Assembly (NCBI GenBank): GCA_945494785.1
Contig: CALYVN010000004.1
Span: forward strand, 1-53,018
DNA from: an uncultured Alistipes sp.
Lineage (GTDB): Bacteria > Bacteroidota > Bacteroidia > Bacteroidales > Rikenellaceae
Length of the DNA stretch: 53,018 nt
Direction of reading: 5' to 3'
Below the pieces are notes generated by a model that saw only the letters and a list, made by a program, of their open reading frames with translations, did not search any database and was not told the DNA's origin. A program made the translations under genes and the position numbers. Shown one piece after another: positions 42,811 through 51,467 of the stretch (positions are counted from its first letter, which is position 1; each line of letters starts with the position of its first letter).

Positions 42811-43617
42811 CTACGAGGAGTGCTTGTCCACGAATCCGAGTATCGCTTCGGCGCACTTTGCCGGCTCCTCGATAAAGCCCATGTGTCCCGAATCGGCAAG
42901 TCGGACAACTTCCGCATGCGGATGGTCGGCTGCCATTTTGTCGGCCGTTTCGTTGGAGATGTAGCCGTCTTTGCAGCCGAGTATAAAGAGTTGTGGTTTG
43001 CCGCATTTGCGCAACATGTCGTTTTGGTCTTTGCGTGTCATCATGCCGCCGAGCAGAGCGATGATGCCGGCATCTTCGGTCATGTGGATGGTCTCGGCAA
43101 GGTCGTCGATATACGATTGAAGCCGTCGTCGGTTGTCGGACGCAAAACCTGCTTCGGGCGCGGTGTGCGCCAACAACTCCTTTTTGCCGGAGCGGACGAT
43201 GGCGATTTCCCGTGCGCGGTTTGCACGCTTCTCGTCGCTGTCGGCATTGGGGGTCGAACTGAGCAGTACGATGCCGTCCGTCATTTGCGGATGCCGTTCG
43301 CACAGTGCGAGGGCGACATATCCGCCCATGGAGTGGCCGACGACGAAGGCATGGGCGATGCCGAGAGCCTCCAATCCTGCCGCAACGGTATCGGCGAGAT
43401 AATCCATCGTGTGTACCTCGCCTTTGACCTCCGAGATGCCGTGCCCCGGCAAATCGAGCGTTACGACGTGCACTTTTTTGTAGAGGAGCGGTACGAAATC
43501 GTCCCATATGAGCATGCTTTCGAGATAGCCGTGCAGCAAAACCACTGTTTGTACGCCATGTTCGGAGTCGCAGATATGCAGGGCAGTATCGCCTGCCATT
43601 ATGAATTTTTCGACCAT
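42811..43617 (-). CDS. Alpha/beta hydrolase
   Basis: 268-residue cytosolic hydrolase (esterase/lipase-like) of the alpha/beta fold. Oxyanion region [14 protein letters not shown], nucleophile elbow [12 protein letters not shown] (Ser in G-x-S-x-G), an acidic residue in [12 protein letters not shown], and the catalytic histidine in [12 protein letters not shown] complete the triad. I start at the ATG at 43617 (MVEKFIMAG) rather than the upstream GTG at 43644, which abuts a -7-like box (TAATTTTA at 43653-43646). Substrate unknown. Lone gene, divergent from dapF and ending at its own terminator ahead of susC. Confidence 0.87.
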   Translation of the reverse strand: MVEKFIMAGDTALHICDSEHGVQTVVLLHGYLESMLIWDDFVPLLYKKVHVVTLDLPGHGISEVKGEVHTMDYLADTVAAGLEALGIAHAFVVGHSMGGYVALALCERHPQMTDGIVLLSSTPNADSDEKRANRAREIAIVRSGKKELLAHTAPEAGFASDNRRRLQSYIDDLAETIHMTEDAGIIALLGGMMTRKDQNDMLRKCGKPQLFILGCKDGYISNETADKMAADHPHAEVVRLADSGHMGFIEEPAKCAEAILGFVDKHSS

Positions 43618-43675
43618 ATTTTTGCGTTTGTTCGATTTTCGCACGTAAAATTATGGAATATTATCCGATTATTTG

Positions 43676-43683
43676 TAATTTTG
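43676..43683 (+). promoter_or_regulatory. -7 element for dapF-tamL
   Basis: TAATTTTG (exact TAnnTTTG), 22 bases above the chosen dapF start at 43706. This spacing argues against the ATG at 43694. Confidence 0.55.
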
Positions 43684-43705
43684 AACGATTTATATGCTGT
43701 TTTGT

Positions 43706-44650
43706 ATGGAGATTGATTTTATAAAGTGCCACGGCTCGGGCAACGAATTTGTCATGGCGGATGCGGTACGGCAGGATTTGTCGGCAATATCGCTTCCGCT
43801 GCTTGCACGTGCCGCCTGCGACCATCGAAACGGCATAGGTGCGGACGGATTGCTCGTGTTGGTGCGCAACGCAGGGCAAGGTTACGGAATGCGGATGTTC
43901 AATCCCGACGGGTCGGAGGCGGAGATGTGCGGCAACGGTATCCGTTGCATAGCGCGTGCGGCTCAAAAGTATTGCGGCAGAGGACGGTTTGTGCTTGCCT
44001 CGGGCGGCAGGGAATATGCGATAGAGCGACAAGATGAGTTGGCAAAGGGTGTGCCCACATTCGGCGTGCGTATTCCCGTCGGATTGCAGAGCGACGATTT
44101 TGCCATGTTCTCTTCCGACGAGGAGTTCGTTGCACGGCCTATTGCGGAGTTGGACGGGAATTTGCTTTTTACGGCGATAAATGTCGGCAATCCGCATATT
44201 GTGGCGCAGGTCGGACGCATCGATTACGATTTGCTCGGCCGATTGGGCGAGAAAGTCGTTCGGTTGCCGCAAATTTTCCCGCACGGAGTGAATGTCAGCC
44301 TTGTCGAGGTGCGCCGACGCAACGAGATTTTCGTTGCTACCTACGAGCGCGGTGCCGGCATAACCGCATCGTGCGGTACGGCGATGACTTCGAGCGCAAC
44401 GGCAATGGCACTTGCGGGCGAGTGCGATTTCGACAGTCGGATTGAGGTGTTGAATCGCGGAGGCATGGTACATTGTCGCTGCTCGCGAGAAGGCGGTTTG
44501 ACAACGACGCTGGTCGGTAACGCGACATACGAATACAGAGGGTGGATGTCGCTTGAAGAGAAAGGTTTGCGCTTTGAGGTCGATAGGGTATATCGGGCGG
44601 AACAGGCGGCATACGACAAATTTTTGGAGGATTTGCAGGGACGAATATGA
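43706..44650 (+). CDS. dapF: Diaminopimelate epimerase
   Basis: 314-residue racemase converting LL- to meso-diaminopimelate for lysine and peptidoglycan. The two catalytic cysteines are C75 (EMCGNGIRC) and C223 (ITASCGTAM), with MRMFNPDGSEAEMCGNGIRC as the family signature and NVGNPHIV as the substrate loop. The second cysteine is followed by GTAM instead of the more usual GTGA, a variant also found in some Firmicutes. A C-terminal extension of about 40 residues exceeds the common 270-280. The start is the ATG at 43706 (MEIDFIKCHGSGN). The stop overlaps tamL by ATGA. Confidence 0.94.
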   Translation: MEIDFIKCHGSGNEFVMADAVRQDLSAISLPLLARAACDHRNGIGADGLLVLVRNAGQGYGMRMFNPDGSEAEMCGNGIRCIARAAQKYCGRGRFVLASGGREYAIERQDELAKGVPTFGVRIPVGLQSDDFAMFSSDEEFVARPIAELDGNLLFTAINVGNPHIVAQVGRIDYDLLGRLGEKVVRLPQIFPHGVNVSLVEVRRRNEIFVATYERGAGITASCGTAMTSSATAMALAGECDFDSRIEVLNRGGMVHCRCSREGGLTTTLVGNATYEYRGWMSLEEKGLRFEVDRVYRAEQAAYDKFLEDLQGRI

Positions 44651-47040
44651 CGGTGCGACGATTGGCGATATTGGCTGTTACGCTTTTGGCGATGGGTCTG
44701 GCTGGCTCGTCGTGCAGCGTTACGCGCAAATTGCCGAAGGACGCCTATCTGTTGCAGCGGGTCAAAATCGAAGACGACAAAAGCGTGCATCGCAACGAGC
44801 GCATAGCCGCTTCGGAGGTGTCGAAGTATGTCCGCCAAAAGCCGAACAAACATTTTCTCGGTACCAACTTTTATGTGTGGGTGTACAACCTCGCCAATCC
44901 GCAAAAGGATAATTGGTGGAACCGCTTTAAGCGCAAAATCGGCGAAGAACCGGTATTGTTCGATATGTCGGCGACCGAAAAATCGGCGGAGAATCTGAAA
45001 ATCTACCTCGATTCGCGCGGCTATTTCGCATCGCAGGTCTCGTTTGCAGTCGATACCACGAGCCGTCGTCGGCGAGCGCGTGTTACCTATTCGCTGAAAC
45101 AGAACAAGGCATACCGCATCGATGCCGTTACATACCTCTATCGCGACCGTTTTCTCGAACCGATTCTTGCTCCCGATACCGTCAATTCGCTGTTGCACCG
45201 CAACGATGTTTTCGACATTGCCGTACTCGACAAGGAGCGGGAGAGGATTGCCCGATATTTGAAGGAGAGAGGCTACTACGGCTTCTCGGTAAACAACATC
45301 GAGTATATCGCCGATACGCTGAAAAAGGCTAACAGGGTCGGTTTGAAGGTTGTCATAAAGCAGAATCTGACAGGCTACAACAATCGTGGCGATGCGGTCT
45401 ATGACAACAATGTGGTCTATCGATTGCGGAATATCAACATCGTACCCGACTACAACGCCACCGATGCCAAGATGCAGCAGGGCTACTACGACCGCTTCGA
45501 TACGCTCGACTATCGGGGACTGAATGTGTTGTACGAAGGTCGGCGACCGAATCTGCGGGCGAGAGTGTTGCGCCCCGCAATACCGATGTACCCCAACTTC
45601 ATCTACGACTATTCGCAGGTGCTGCGGACATATACCAATCTTATGCAGATGGGGTATTTCAAGAGTGCGCGAATCACCTTTACCGAACTGCCCGATTCGG
45701 CAGTCGCACGCCACTATATAACCTACGTCGGCGTAAAGGCACAGGCCGATACGACTCAGGTCAATTATACTCGGGAGGGATATGTCGATTGCAACATCCT
45801 TTGTACGCCGGCACTCAAACAGAGTGTCAAAGCGGAGTTGGAAGGCTCGACCACATCGAGTTTCTATGGCGTCAAGGCTTCGGTCGGCTATCAGAATCGC
45901 AACATATTCCGCGGTGCGGAGATGTTGGAGTTGGTCGGCACGGTCGGGTACGAATATATGAAGGCTCCGAAATCGTCGCGTCGCAACGCCATGGAGTTCG
46001 GTTTGTCGGCAAGTTTGTCGTTCCCGCGCTTTTTGCTGTTCCGTACTTCGGCACTCAGCCGCATTACGGCACCACGTACCCAATTCGAGATAGCCTACAA
46101 CTACCAAAACCGTCCGTATTACAGGCGCGATTTGTCGAGTCTCGTGTGGTCGTACTCGTGGCGCAATATGCGGCACTCCTCATTTGTCATCCGCCCGATA
46201 AGCATCAACTGGGTAAATGTCGGATATATCGATAACGACTATTTCAATTCGTTGCAGAACGAATACCTGAAACACAGTTACGAATCGCAACTGATTTTCG
46301 CCATTTCGGGCTCGTATATCTACAACAACCCGCGGGCGAACACCACCCGCAACCAGACGACGGTGCGGTTGAACATGGAGTTTGCCGGCAATCTGCTCGA
46401 CGGATTGGAGCATCTGTTTTCGAAACCTGCGGCAGGCGAAGATTATTATCGGATTCTCGGCATCCGCTATTCGCAATACTTCCGTGCCGATTTGAGCGTC
46501 AGCCACAAGATAACGCTGGGCGAAAAGACTGACTTGGCGGGTCGTATATATGCGGGATTCGGCGCGGCATATGGCAACTCGCAGGCCATGCCTTTCGATA
46601 AATTGTTCTATTCGGGCGGCAGCAACAGTATGCGTGGTTGGGCACCGCGAACGCTCGGTCCGGGTTCGTCGCCTCTGCCGACGAATGTCGTATATCCGAC
46701 ACAGTTGGGCGATATGAAATTGGAGGCCAATCTGGAACTGCGCTTCCCTATCTGGGGCATTCTGCACGGAGCCACCTTCCTCGATGCGGGCAATGTTTGG
46801 TTTATGGGTCGCGATGGTGTGGAGTACAGCGACGAATCGGTATTCCACTTCAAGAATTTCTACAAGCAACTCGGATTCAATACGGGAATCGGCCTGCGGG
46901 TGGATATAAAGTTTGCCATTTTGCGTTTGGATTGGGGTATCCAACTCCACAATCCGAACAACCCCGAAGGTTCGCGATGGATTCACAACTTCAAGTGGCG
47001 CAATACGTCGCTAAACTTCGGGGTCGGATATCCGTTCTAA
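44647..47040 (+). CDS. tamL: TamL-type lipidated BamA/TamA-family outer-membrane assembly factor
   Basis: 797-residue Omp85-family protein with a lipoprotein signal (LAGSSC, C23). This combination defines TamL, the Bacteroidota variant of TamA, reported as important for outer-membrane homeostasis. POTRA-like repeats run from about 30 to 400 (ENLKIYLDSRGYFASQVSF, ERIARYLKERGYYGFSVNN, YTNLMQMGYFKSARITF), then a 16-strand barrel with the conserved RGW motif (SGGSNSMRGWAPRTLGPGS) and an aromatic C-terminus (NFGVGYPF). Translationally coupled to dapF. Its stop overlaps the convergent Spy-like gene, leaving no room for a terminator. Confidence 0.92.
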   Translation: MTVRRLAILAVTLLAMGLAGSSCSVTRKLPKDAYLLQRVKIEDDKSVHRNERIAASEVSKYVRQKPNKHFLGTNFYVWVYNLANPQKDNWWNRFKRKIGEEPVLFDMSATEKSAENLKIYLDSRGYFASQVSFAVDTTSRRRRARVTYSLKQNKAYRIDAVTYLYRDRFLEPILAPDTVNSLLHRNDVFDIAVLDKERERIARYLKERGYYGFSVNNIEYIADTLKKANRVGLKVVIKQNLTGYNNRGDAVYDNNVVYRLRNINIVPDYNATDAKMQQGYYDRFDTLDYRGLNVLYEGRRPNLRARVLRPAIPMYPNFIYDYSQVLRTYTNLMQMGYFKSARITFTELPDSAVARHYITYVGVKAQADTTQVNYTREGYVDCNILCTPALKQSVKAELEGSTTSSFYGVKASVGYQNRNIFRGAEMLELVGTVGYEYMKAPKSSRRNAMEFGLSASLSFPRFLLFRTSALSRITAPRTQFEIAYNYQNRPYYRRDLSSLVWSYSWRNMRHSSFVIRPISINWVNVGYIDNDYFNSLQNEYLKHSYESQLIFAISGSYIYNNPRANTTRNQTTVRLNMEFAGNLLDGLEHLFSKPAAGEDYYRILGIRYSQYFRADLSVSHKITLGEKTDLAGRIYAGFGAAYGNSQAMPFDKLFYSGGSNSMRGWAPRTLGPGSSPLPTNVVYPTQLGDMKLEANLELRFPIWGILHGATFLDAGNVWFMGRDGVEYSDESVFHFKNFYKQLGFNTGIGLRVDIKFAILRLDWGIQLHNPNNPEGSRWIHNFKWRNTSLNFGVGYPF

Positions 47041-47492
47041 TGGCGGGGTTGGTGCGGTCTTTTGTGTTCCACCAAAAAGATTTTCGACATCTGCTCGGGT
47101 GTCAGATAATCCTTGAATACGCGCATATACTCCTTTTTGCAGCGGATGATGTCGGCATCGGCATTTAGTTGCGCCATGACAAGACGATAGGCTGTTTTGT
47201 GGTCAATCTCCTCGTCTTTGTACGAATCCATCAGGGTCTTCAAATCCTTGCGTATTCCGCGAATCTCGCGCTGATAGGCCTGATATACGGGCGCAAATTT
47301 CTCCAACTGCTTGTCGTCCATTTGCAGAGCCTCTTTCAGATGCTCGAAACGCTTGGCGATGCTGCGGTCGCTCGGATTGTCCTGCCCCTGTTGTTGCATC
47401 ATTCCGTGAGGAGGCATCCCTCCGTGAGGAGGTTGTGCCTGCATCGAACCTGCGGCAACGACAGCCAAAAGAATAAAGATGAATTTTTTCAT
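47037..47492 (-). CDS. Spy/CpxP-like periplasmic LTxxQ protein
   Basis: 151-residue exported protein: signal peptide (KKFIFILLAVVAAGSMQAQ), a Pro/His/Gly/Met-rich linker (PPHGGMPPHGMMQQQGQ) that could bind metal, and a helical domain of heavy-metal-sensor/Spy type (LKEALQMDDKQLEKFAPVYQAYQREIR, ending YLTPEQMSKIF, the LTxxQ motif). Such proteins act as periplasmic chaperones or sense metal and envelope stress. Single-gene unit convergent with tamL; the two stop codons overlap by 4 bases. Confidence 0.75.
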   Translation of the reverse strand: MKKFIFILLAVVAAGSMQAQPPHGGMPPHGMMQQQGQDNPSDRSIAKRFEHLKEALQMDDKQLEKFAPVYQAYQREIRGIRKDLKTLMDSYKDEEIDHKTAYRLVMAQLNADADIIRCKKEYMRVFKDYLTPEQMSKIFLVEHKRPHQPRH

Positions 47493-47518
47493 TTTATCGG
47501 TTGTTTTAATGGTCTATG

Positions 47519-47526
47519 CAAATATA
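47519..47526 (-). promoter_or_regulatory. -7 element for the Spy-like gene
   Basis: Minus-strand TATATTTG 26 bases above the start codon; no clear -33. It lies only 34 bases after the end of the acyl-CoA reductase gene. Confidence 0.45.
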
Positions 47527-47559
47527 ACGATTTTTCCGAATATGTCATCGTCTCGTCGG

Positions 47560-48564
47560 TTATTGACCGACGACGGTCTGCAAAAATGCCATCGTGTCCG
47601 CATTGTCGGCATAGTCGGTCAGCGTCGGATATTGCGTGCGACCGAGCGCGACCGAGCGCGGATGCAGGTGCGCAACAGACGATGCCACGCACTGCAAACG
47701 GTCGTCGTTGGCCTCCAACCAAGCCTTTACGGTGGCGATGTCGTCATATTCCGCAATGTTGATGCGGCTCAATCTGTTCGGAAAATCGGGCTCGAAAGAG
47801 CGGACGAATAGGGCTGTGCCATTGTCGTCGAATGCCGTACCCGTCATTTGCAACAGTGCGCGTGTTTGGCGATGGTTGTTGCGATAGCCGTTGCACATTT
47901 GGCGGGAAGGTAGATGTAGAGAGTATCCGCGCGGAACGAATACGAGCGATACATTGCGGCAACCGAGCCCTGCATACAGAAAGATATCGTCGGCAAGTCC
48001 GGCGAGTTCCGTTTCGTCTTCGTCGCCCGCGAGTACCGCAACCGAATGGCGCGAGCCTCGAATGATATGCGGCGTGCCGGCATACTTCGATTCGAAATGC
48101 AGTTTGGCACTCTCGCCACCTGTGGCTATTACGGCATCCGTCGGTGTGTCGTCGGTCAGGCAGCCGATATGCAGCGTCGAATCGGCTTCGGTCAGATAGC
48201 GCACAATCAACTCCATCAGCGGCGCATCTTTGGACGAGGTTTTTATATAGGCTTCGTTGCCGCTCGCCACGACGCACATCAAATCGAAAAATCCGACCAA
48301 TGGCAGATTGCCCGCCATGACAATACCTATCTTTTTCGGCAGATGCAGTGCCGTAAGAGAGGGGTAGGCAGCCAACCACCTTTCGATTGCCTCCCGTTGC
48401 AACATGCACTGCCGTATCGCACCTACTGCCGTGGCAATATCCTCGCGGGTAAACCAAGCATTGTTCCGCATGGCCTCCTCTATGGCCATACGCGACGGTC
48501 GGTCTGTGCCGAAGGCATCGAGCCGATTGCCGAGTTCCGCAAATAATTCCGCAGCAGGTTTCAT
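47560..48564 (-). CDS. LuxC-type acyl-CoA reductase
   Basis: 334-residue NADPH-dependent enzyme of the LuxC family that reduces acyl-CoA or an acyl-enzyme to a fatty aldehyde. Visible are IGIVMAGNLPLVGFFDLMCVVASG (nucleotide fold), NEAYIKTSSKD, the glycine-rich IRGSRHSVAVLAGDE and the catalytic cysteine in FLYAGLGCRNVSLVFVP. No LuxD transferase or LuxE synthetase is adjacent, so the acyl donor is unknown. A short direct repeat (CGACCGAGCG twice, near 47639-47658) codes for part of HPRSVALGR. Preceded by hairpin repeat copy B. Confidence 0.87.
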   Translation of the reverse strand: MKPAAELFAELGNRLDAFGTDRPSRMAIEEAMRNNAWFTREDIATAVGAIRQCMLQREAIERWLAAYPSLTALHLPKKIGIVMAGNLPLVGFFDLMCVVASGNEAYIKTSSKDAPLMELIVRYLTEADSTLHIGCLTDDTPTDAVIATGGESAKLHFESKYAGTPHIIRGSRHSVAVLAGDEDETELAGLADDIFLYAGLGCRNVSLVFVPRGYSLHLPSRQMCNGYRNNHRQTRALLQMTGTAFDDNGTALFVRSFEPDFPNRLSRINIAEYDDIATVKAWLEANDDRLQCVASSVAHLHPRSVALGRTQYPTLTDYADNADTMAFLQTVVGQ

Positions 48565-48569
48565 GGTCG

Positions 48570-48592
48570 GTCAAATTTCGCAATTCGACACG
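48570..48592. repeat. Intergenic hairpin repeat, copy B
   Basis: Imperfect palindrome GTCAAATT...TTCGACACG matching the copy at 27031 at 20 of 23 positions. It fills most of the 46-base gap between the FISUMP lipoprotein gene and the acyl-CoA reductase gene. Confidence 0.6.
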
Positions 48593-48610
48593 CCATACGG
48601 CATGGTATCG

Positions 48611-50128
48611 CTAATCTATTCTGACGCAACGAATCTGCATCGCATTGGCACGCTTGGCAGGGTATCGGACGTTGAATTTGTTGATGGTGCGCGTCGTCGT
48701 CAGGTCGAAATACATGCAGAGCGACTGCTTGCCGTCGGCACTCTGACCCGATGTCCAATAGTATCCCTCCCAAGGCTCGGGAGTCGATGGATATACACCA
48801 TCCTTGTGATTCATGTTGTTGATAACACCGTTGTAGTAAGTGCGCAATCCGGCTCCCGTATAGAAATACTCTGCCGCACCGTCGCTCACACTCCAACCGA
48901 ACTGTTTGCGGGCAGTGTCCAAATCCTTGCCGTCTTCGGCATCCGACAGCGTCAATATGTCGAAATCGCTCTCGGCAGGTACGCGCCAACCGTAAGGACA
49001 CGGGTCGTAATCGCTCTTTGCGGTGTTGCTCCACAGTGAGCCGTCTGCCTTTTGGAGCCAATCGCCTATGCCGTCGCCCTCCTCTGCCACCGATGCGGCA
49101 TTGGTGATAAATACCTTCGGATGCGTTGTGGCATATTCGACCGTACCGATCGTTTCGTCCGACTCTTCGAAGGTGATGTAGGTCGAACCAGACGATGCGC
49201 CGTATATGAGTTCTGCCGCTCCTCCCGCACAATTATAATATCGCGGTCTGGTGAACGGGTCTTTGCGTCCCCATTGGTAGTACAAACCATACGAGGCAAG
49301 TATCAGGTCGGTATCGTCGGTTGCACCGTTGCTGTTGGCAAATGCACCGAGATTTTTATCCATGAAGGTTTTGCCGTTGGCATAGGTGCAGGCGTTGGTT
49401 ATCGGATTCTTGCTCTCGCGAATCACCCAAATATGCCAACTCCAAATAACATTCTCGTCCGCGTCGAGTGCGGCAATTACCGCATTGCCCTCAGGTACGA
49501 CCTCCTCGCCGTTCTCAACGATATATTTGCCGTCGCTGTCTTTGGCTCGGTCGATGAAGAACGAGACCGTTCCGTTGTCGTCGATGGCAAGGTGCTGAAT
49601 CATCAGACTTGTCGATTGCCATAAGAGTTGTATGTCGGCAGGAGAGATTGTGCGCGTACCGTTGCCGATCTTCGTCGCATCGAACGAATAGAGTGCGTAA
49701 GGCTGTGTCGCCACATAACAGTTGGCATAGCCCTTGCCGCCTTCGTTGAAATTGACGGCATGGTCGCCGATGATGTAGAATGTCAGTACGTATTTTGCTG
49801 TTTCGCCCTTGTGGGAGATTACCGAGATGCTTGCAGTACCCGTCCGCATCGACTCCTTTTTGTCGGCTTCGGCAGGCTCCGTCGGAGGGGTTATGGTGTA
49901 TTGCAAGGTCGGCAAATCGATTGTGAAGTTCCAACCCTCGCTCACTGCGGTAACGCTGATTGCCGATACGTTTTTGGTAGAGAACGAATCGCTCTGCGCA
50001 TCACCACCCCACTTGAAATAGTAGCCAGTCTGCCTGAATGTTAAGCCGAAAGACTCTTTGTCTTTGCTACATGAACTCATGCCTATCGCAACCATGATTA
50101 TACATGCAGCCAATTTCAGGTTTTTCAT
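48611..50128 (-). CDS. FISUMP/fimbrillin-type surface lipoprotein
   Basis: 505-residue lipoprotein (lipobox MSSC, C20), probably outer-membrane and possibly surface exposed. Residues 25-130 are beta-rich and BACON-like (FKWGGDAQSDSFSTKNVSAISV). The second half carries a FISUMP-like domain (YANGKTFMDKNLGAFANS, YGLYYQWGRKDPFTRP, DPCPYGWRVPAESDFD) and the family ending VRYPAKRANAMQIRCVRI. The start is the ATG at 50128 (MKNLKLAACIIMVA); the 22 upstream residues in frame have no signal character. FISUMP domains occur in adhesins and fimbrial-like proteins of Bacteroidota; ligand unknown. Confidence 0.8.
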   Translation of the reverse strand: MKNLKLAACIIMVAIGMSSCSKDKESFGLTFRQTGYYFKWGGDAQSDSFSTKNVSAISVTAVSEGWNFTIDLPTLQYTITPPTEPAEADKKESMRTGTASISVISHKGETAKYVLTFYIIGDHAVNFNEGGKGYANCYVATQPYALYSFDATKIGNGTRTISPADIQLLWQSTSLMIQHLAIDDNGTVSFFIDRAKDSDGKYIVENGEEVVPEGNAVIAALDADENVIWSWHIWVIRESKNPITNACTYANGKTFMDKNLGAFANSNGATDDTDLILASYGLYYQWGRKDPFTRPRYYNCAGGAAELIYGASSGSTYITFEESDETIGTVEYATTHPKVFITNAASVAEEGDGIGDWLQKADGSLWSNTAKSDYDPCPYGWRVPAESDFDILTLSDAEDGKDLDTARKQFGWSVSDGAAEYFYTGAGLRTYYNGVINNMNHKDGVYPSTPEPWEGYYWTSGQSADGKQSLCMYFDLTTTRTINKFNVRYPAKRANAMQIRCVRID

Positions 50129-50160
50129 ATATCGTCTGTTCAATTTTATGCTATGATTTA

Positions 50161-50168
50161 CAAAAGTA
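50161..50168 (-). promoter_or_regulatory. -7 element for the FISUMP lipoprotein gene
   Basis: Minus-strand TACTTTTG (exact TAnnTTTG) 32 bases above the start; TTTG upstream at a long spacing (23). The rest of the 213-base gap to 50341 shows no gene or clear terminator. Confidence 0.5.
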
Positions 50169-50341
50169 TCAAAAAAGTGCGGAATAACCGCCAAATCGCC
50201 ATAAATTTAACGTTAGTGGGCGAGTTTTATTGCCAAAACGGTCGAAACGACCCTGCCCGTACCTCTCGTTCCGCTGCCGCACAATTGACCATGCGCCTTC
50301 TGCTGCATCCGACATCGGCTCTGTCCGACCCCTCGTGCCGA

Positions 50342-51466
50342 TTACCTTATATCCCTGCAATTCAGTTTTGCGGTTATCGTGCCGTCGGTCAATTCCACGA
50401 GTCCGACATTCGCCCGCAACATCGTTTTCATTGTCTTTGCGTCGATGTTGTAACAGCGCACGGGTGCCGACCCTTCGAACGAATGCCATGTCTCGCCGTG
50501 AAGTATTTCGGGCGTCAGACACACGATGTCGGTCTGCTCAACTTCGGCTCGGTCGATAAGGGTGCGCAGATTTTGGCGGCACGAGGCATCGACGCCGTTC
50601 AAACGCGATACGCAGAGCAGATAGAGTTTGCCCTTTGTCGCAAGCAGTGCATCTGTAACGTCGTTGCCGTTCTCGTCGCTTATGTAAAACTCCAAAATCA
50701 TCGGCTCGACCTTGTTGTTGCCTGTGTCCGATACGCGGGTCTCGACCCATTCCCACTTCTTATCGTTGTGCCAAGCCTTGTCGCCGAGCGAGAACTCCTT
50801 CAATTTGCCGTTGCGACGATTGCGATAGACCAATACCACTTCGGCATTCTCCTGCTCGTTGCGAGCCTGCTGCATCGCATCGGCTATGTTTACGCCGACC
50901 TTGTAAGGCAGGAAATCGAATATCGGCAGATGATAGTAGTTGTACATGCCCAAACCCATGCTTGCCACACAGAACAGAATGGTGAGTGTAAGTTCCGCTT
51001 TTGAGAAGGAGAATACGCGGTCGGGCCGATAACGCCACCACACGCATACGGCCAAAGGCAGCAACACCAAATTTTTGGCGAATGTCTGCCATGGCGAGAG
51101 TTTGATGAACTCGCCGAAACAACCGCAATCCTCTATCGGAATCCAAGTGGCACTCAAAAATGTCAGTGCGGTAAAGAATATCATCGACAATACGGCGAAA
51201 ATCGAAACGAGCCGTATGCGCACCTTGAAGAGCATCATGCAACCCATCATAAGTTCGGCACCGCATAACCAAATCGAAAAAATCATCACATACGGTTTCA
51301 ACGATTCGAAACCGTATATGGTGAGGTAGTTGGTTATGTTCAGAGCCGTACCCCACGGATCGACCGCCTTGACAAATCCCGATACGATGAACGTAAGCGC
51401 GAACACCATGCGGCATACGTGCGTAACCAATCTGAACCAGCGTCTGTTTCTCAATGAAGCACCCAT
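50342..51466 (-). CDS. DoxX/MauE-type membrane protein (BT_3928-like)
   Basis: 374-residue inner-membrane protein. The first 180 residues hold about five hydrophobic helices with the DoxX/MauE pattern (FIVSGFVKAVDPWGTALNITNYL, then EDCGCFGEFIKLSPWQTFAKN with a CxCFG redox-type pair); the rest is soluble, probably periplasmic, with several cysteines (LLCVSRLNGVDASCRQN). MauE-type proteins serve thiol or quinone redox chemistry; the exact role of this Bacteroidota family is unknown. It starts 1 base after the tmk stop, so they are co-transcribed. Confidence 0.8.
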   Translation of the reverse strand: MGASLRNRRWFRLVTHVCRMVFALTFIVSGFVKAVDPWGTALNITNYLTIYGFESLKPYVMIFSIWLCGAELMMGCMMLFKVRIRLVSIFAVLSMIFFTALTFLSATWIPIEDCGCFGEFIKLSPWQTFAKNLVLLPLAVCVWWRYRPDRVFSFSKAELTLTILFCVASMGLGMYNYYHLPIFDFLPYKVGVNIADAMQQARNEQENAEVVLVYRNRRNGKLKEFSLGDKAWHNDKKWEWVETRVSDTGNNKVEPMILEFYISDENGNDVTDALLATKGKLYLLCVSRLNGVDASCRQNLRTLIDRAEVEQTDIVCLTPEILHGETWHSFEGSAPVRCYNIDAKTMKTMLRANVGLVELTDGTITAKLNCRDIR

Positions 51467-51467
51467 A

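Noticed and set aside
43694..43705. Earlier ATG for dapF.
   Set aside because: It lies only 10 bases below the -7 box, and the next ATG at 43706 gives the standard DapF N-terminus.
44341..46176. Long minus-strand frame opposite dapF and tamL.
   Set aside because: Antisense shadow; covers conserved motifs of the real genes and has none itself.
47639..47658. Direct repeat CGACCGAGCG in tandem, considered as a repeat element.
   Set aside because: Only two short copies in frame inside the acyl-CoA reductase coding region; best read as chance codon repetition.
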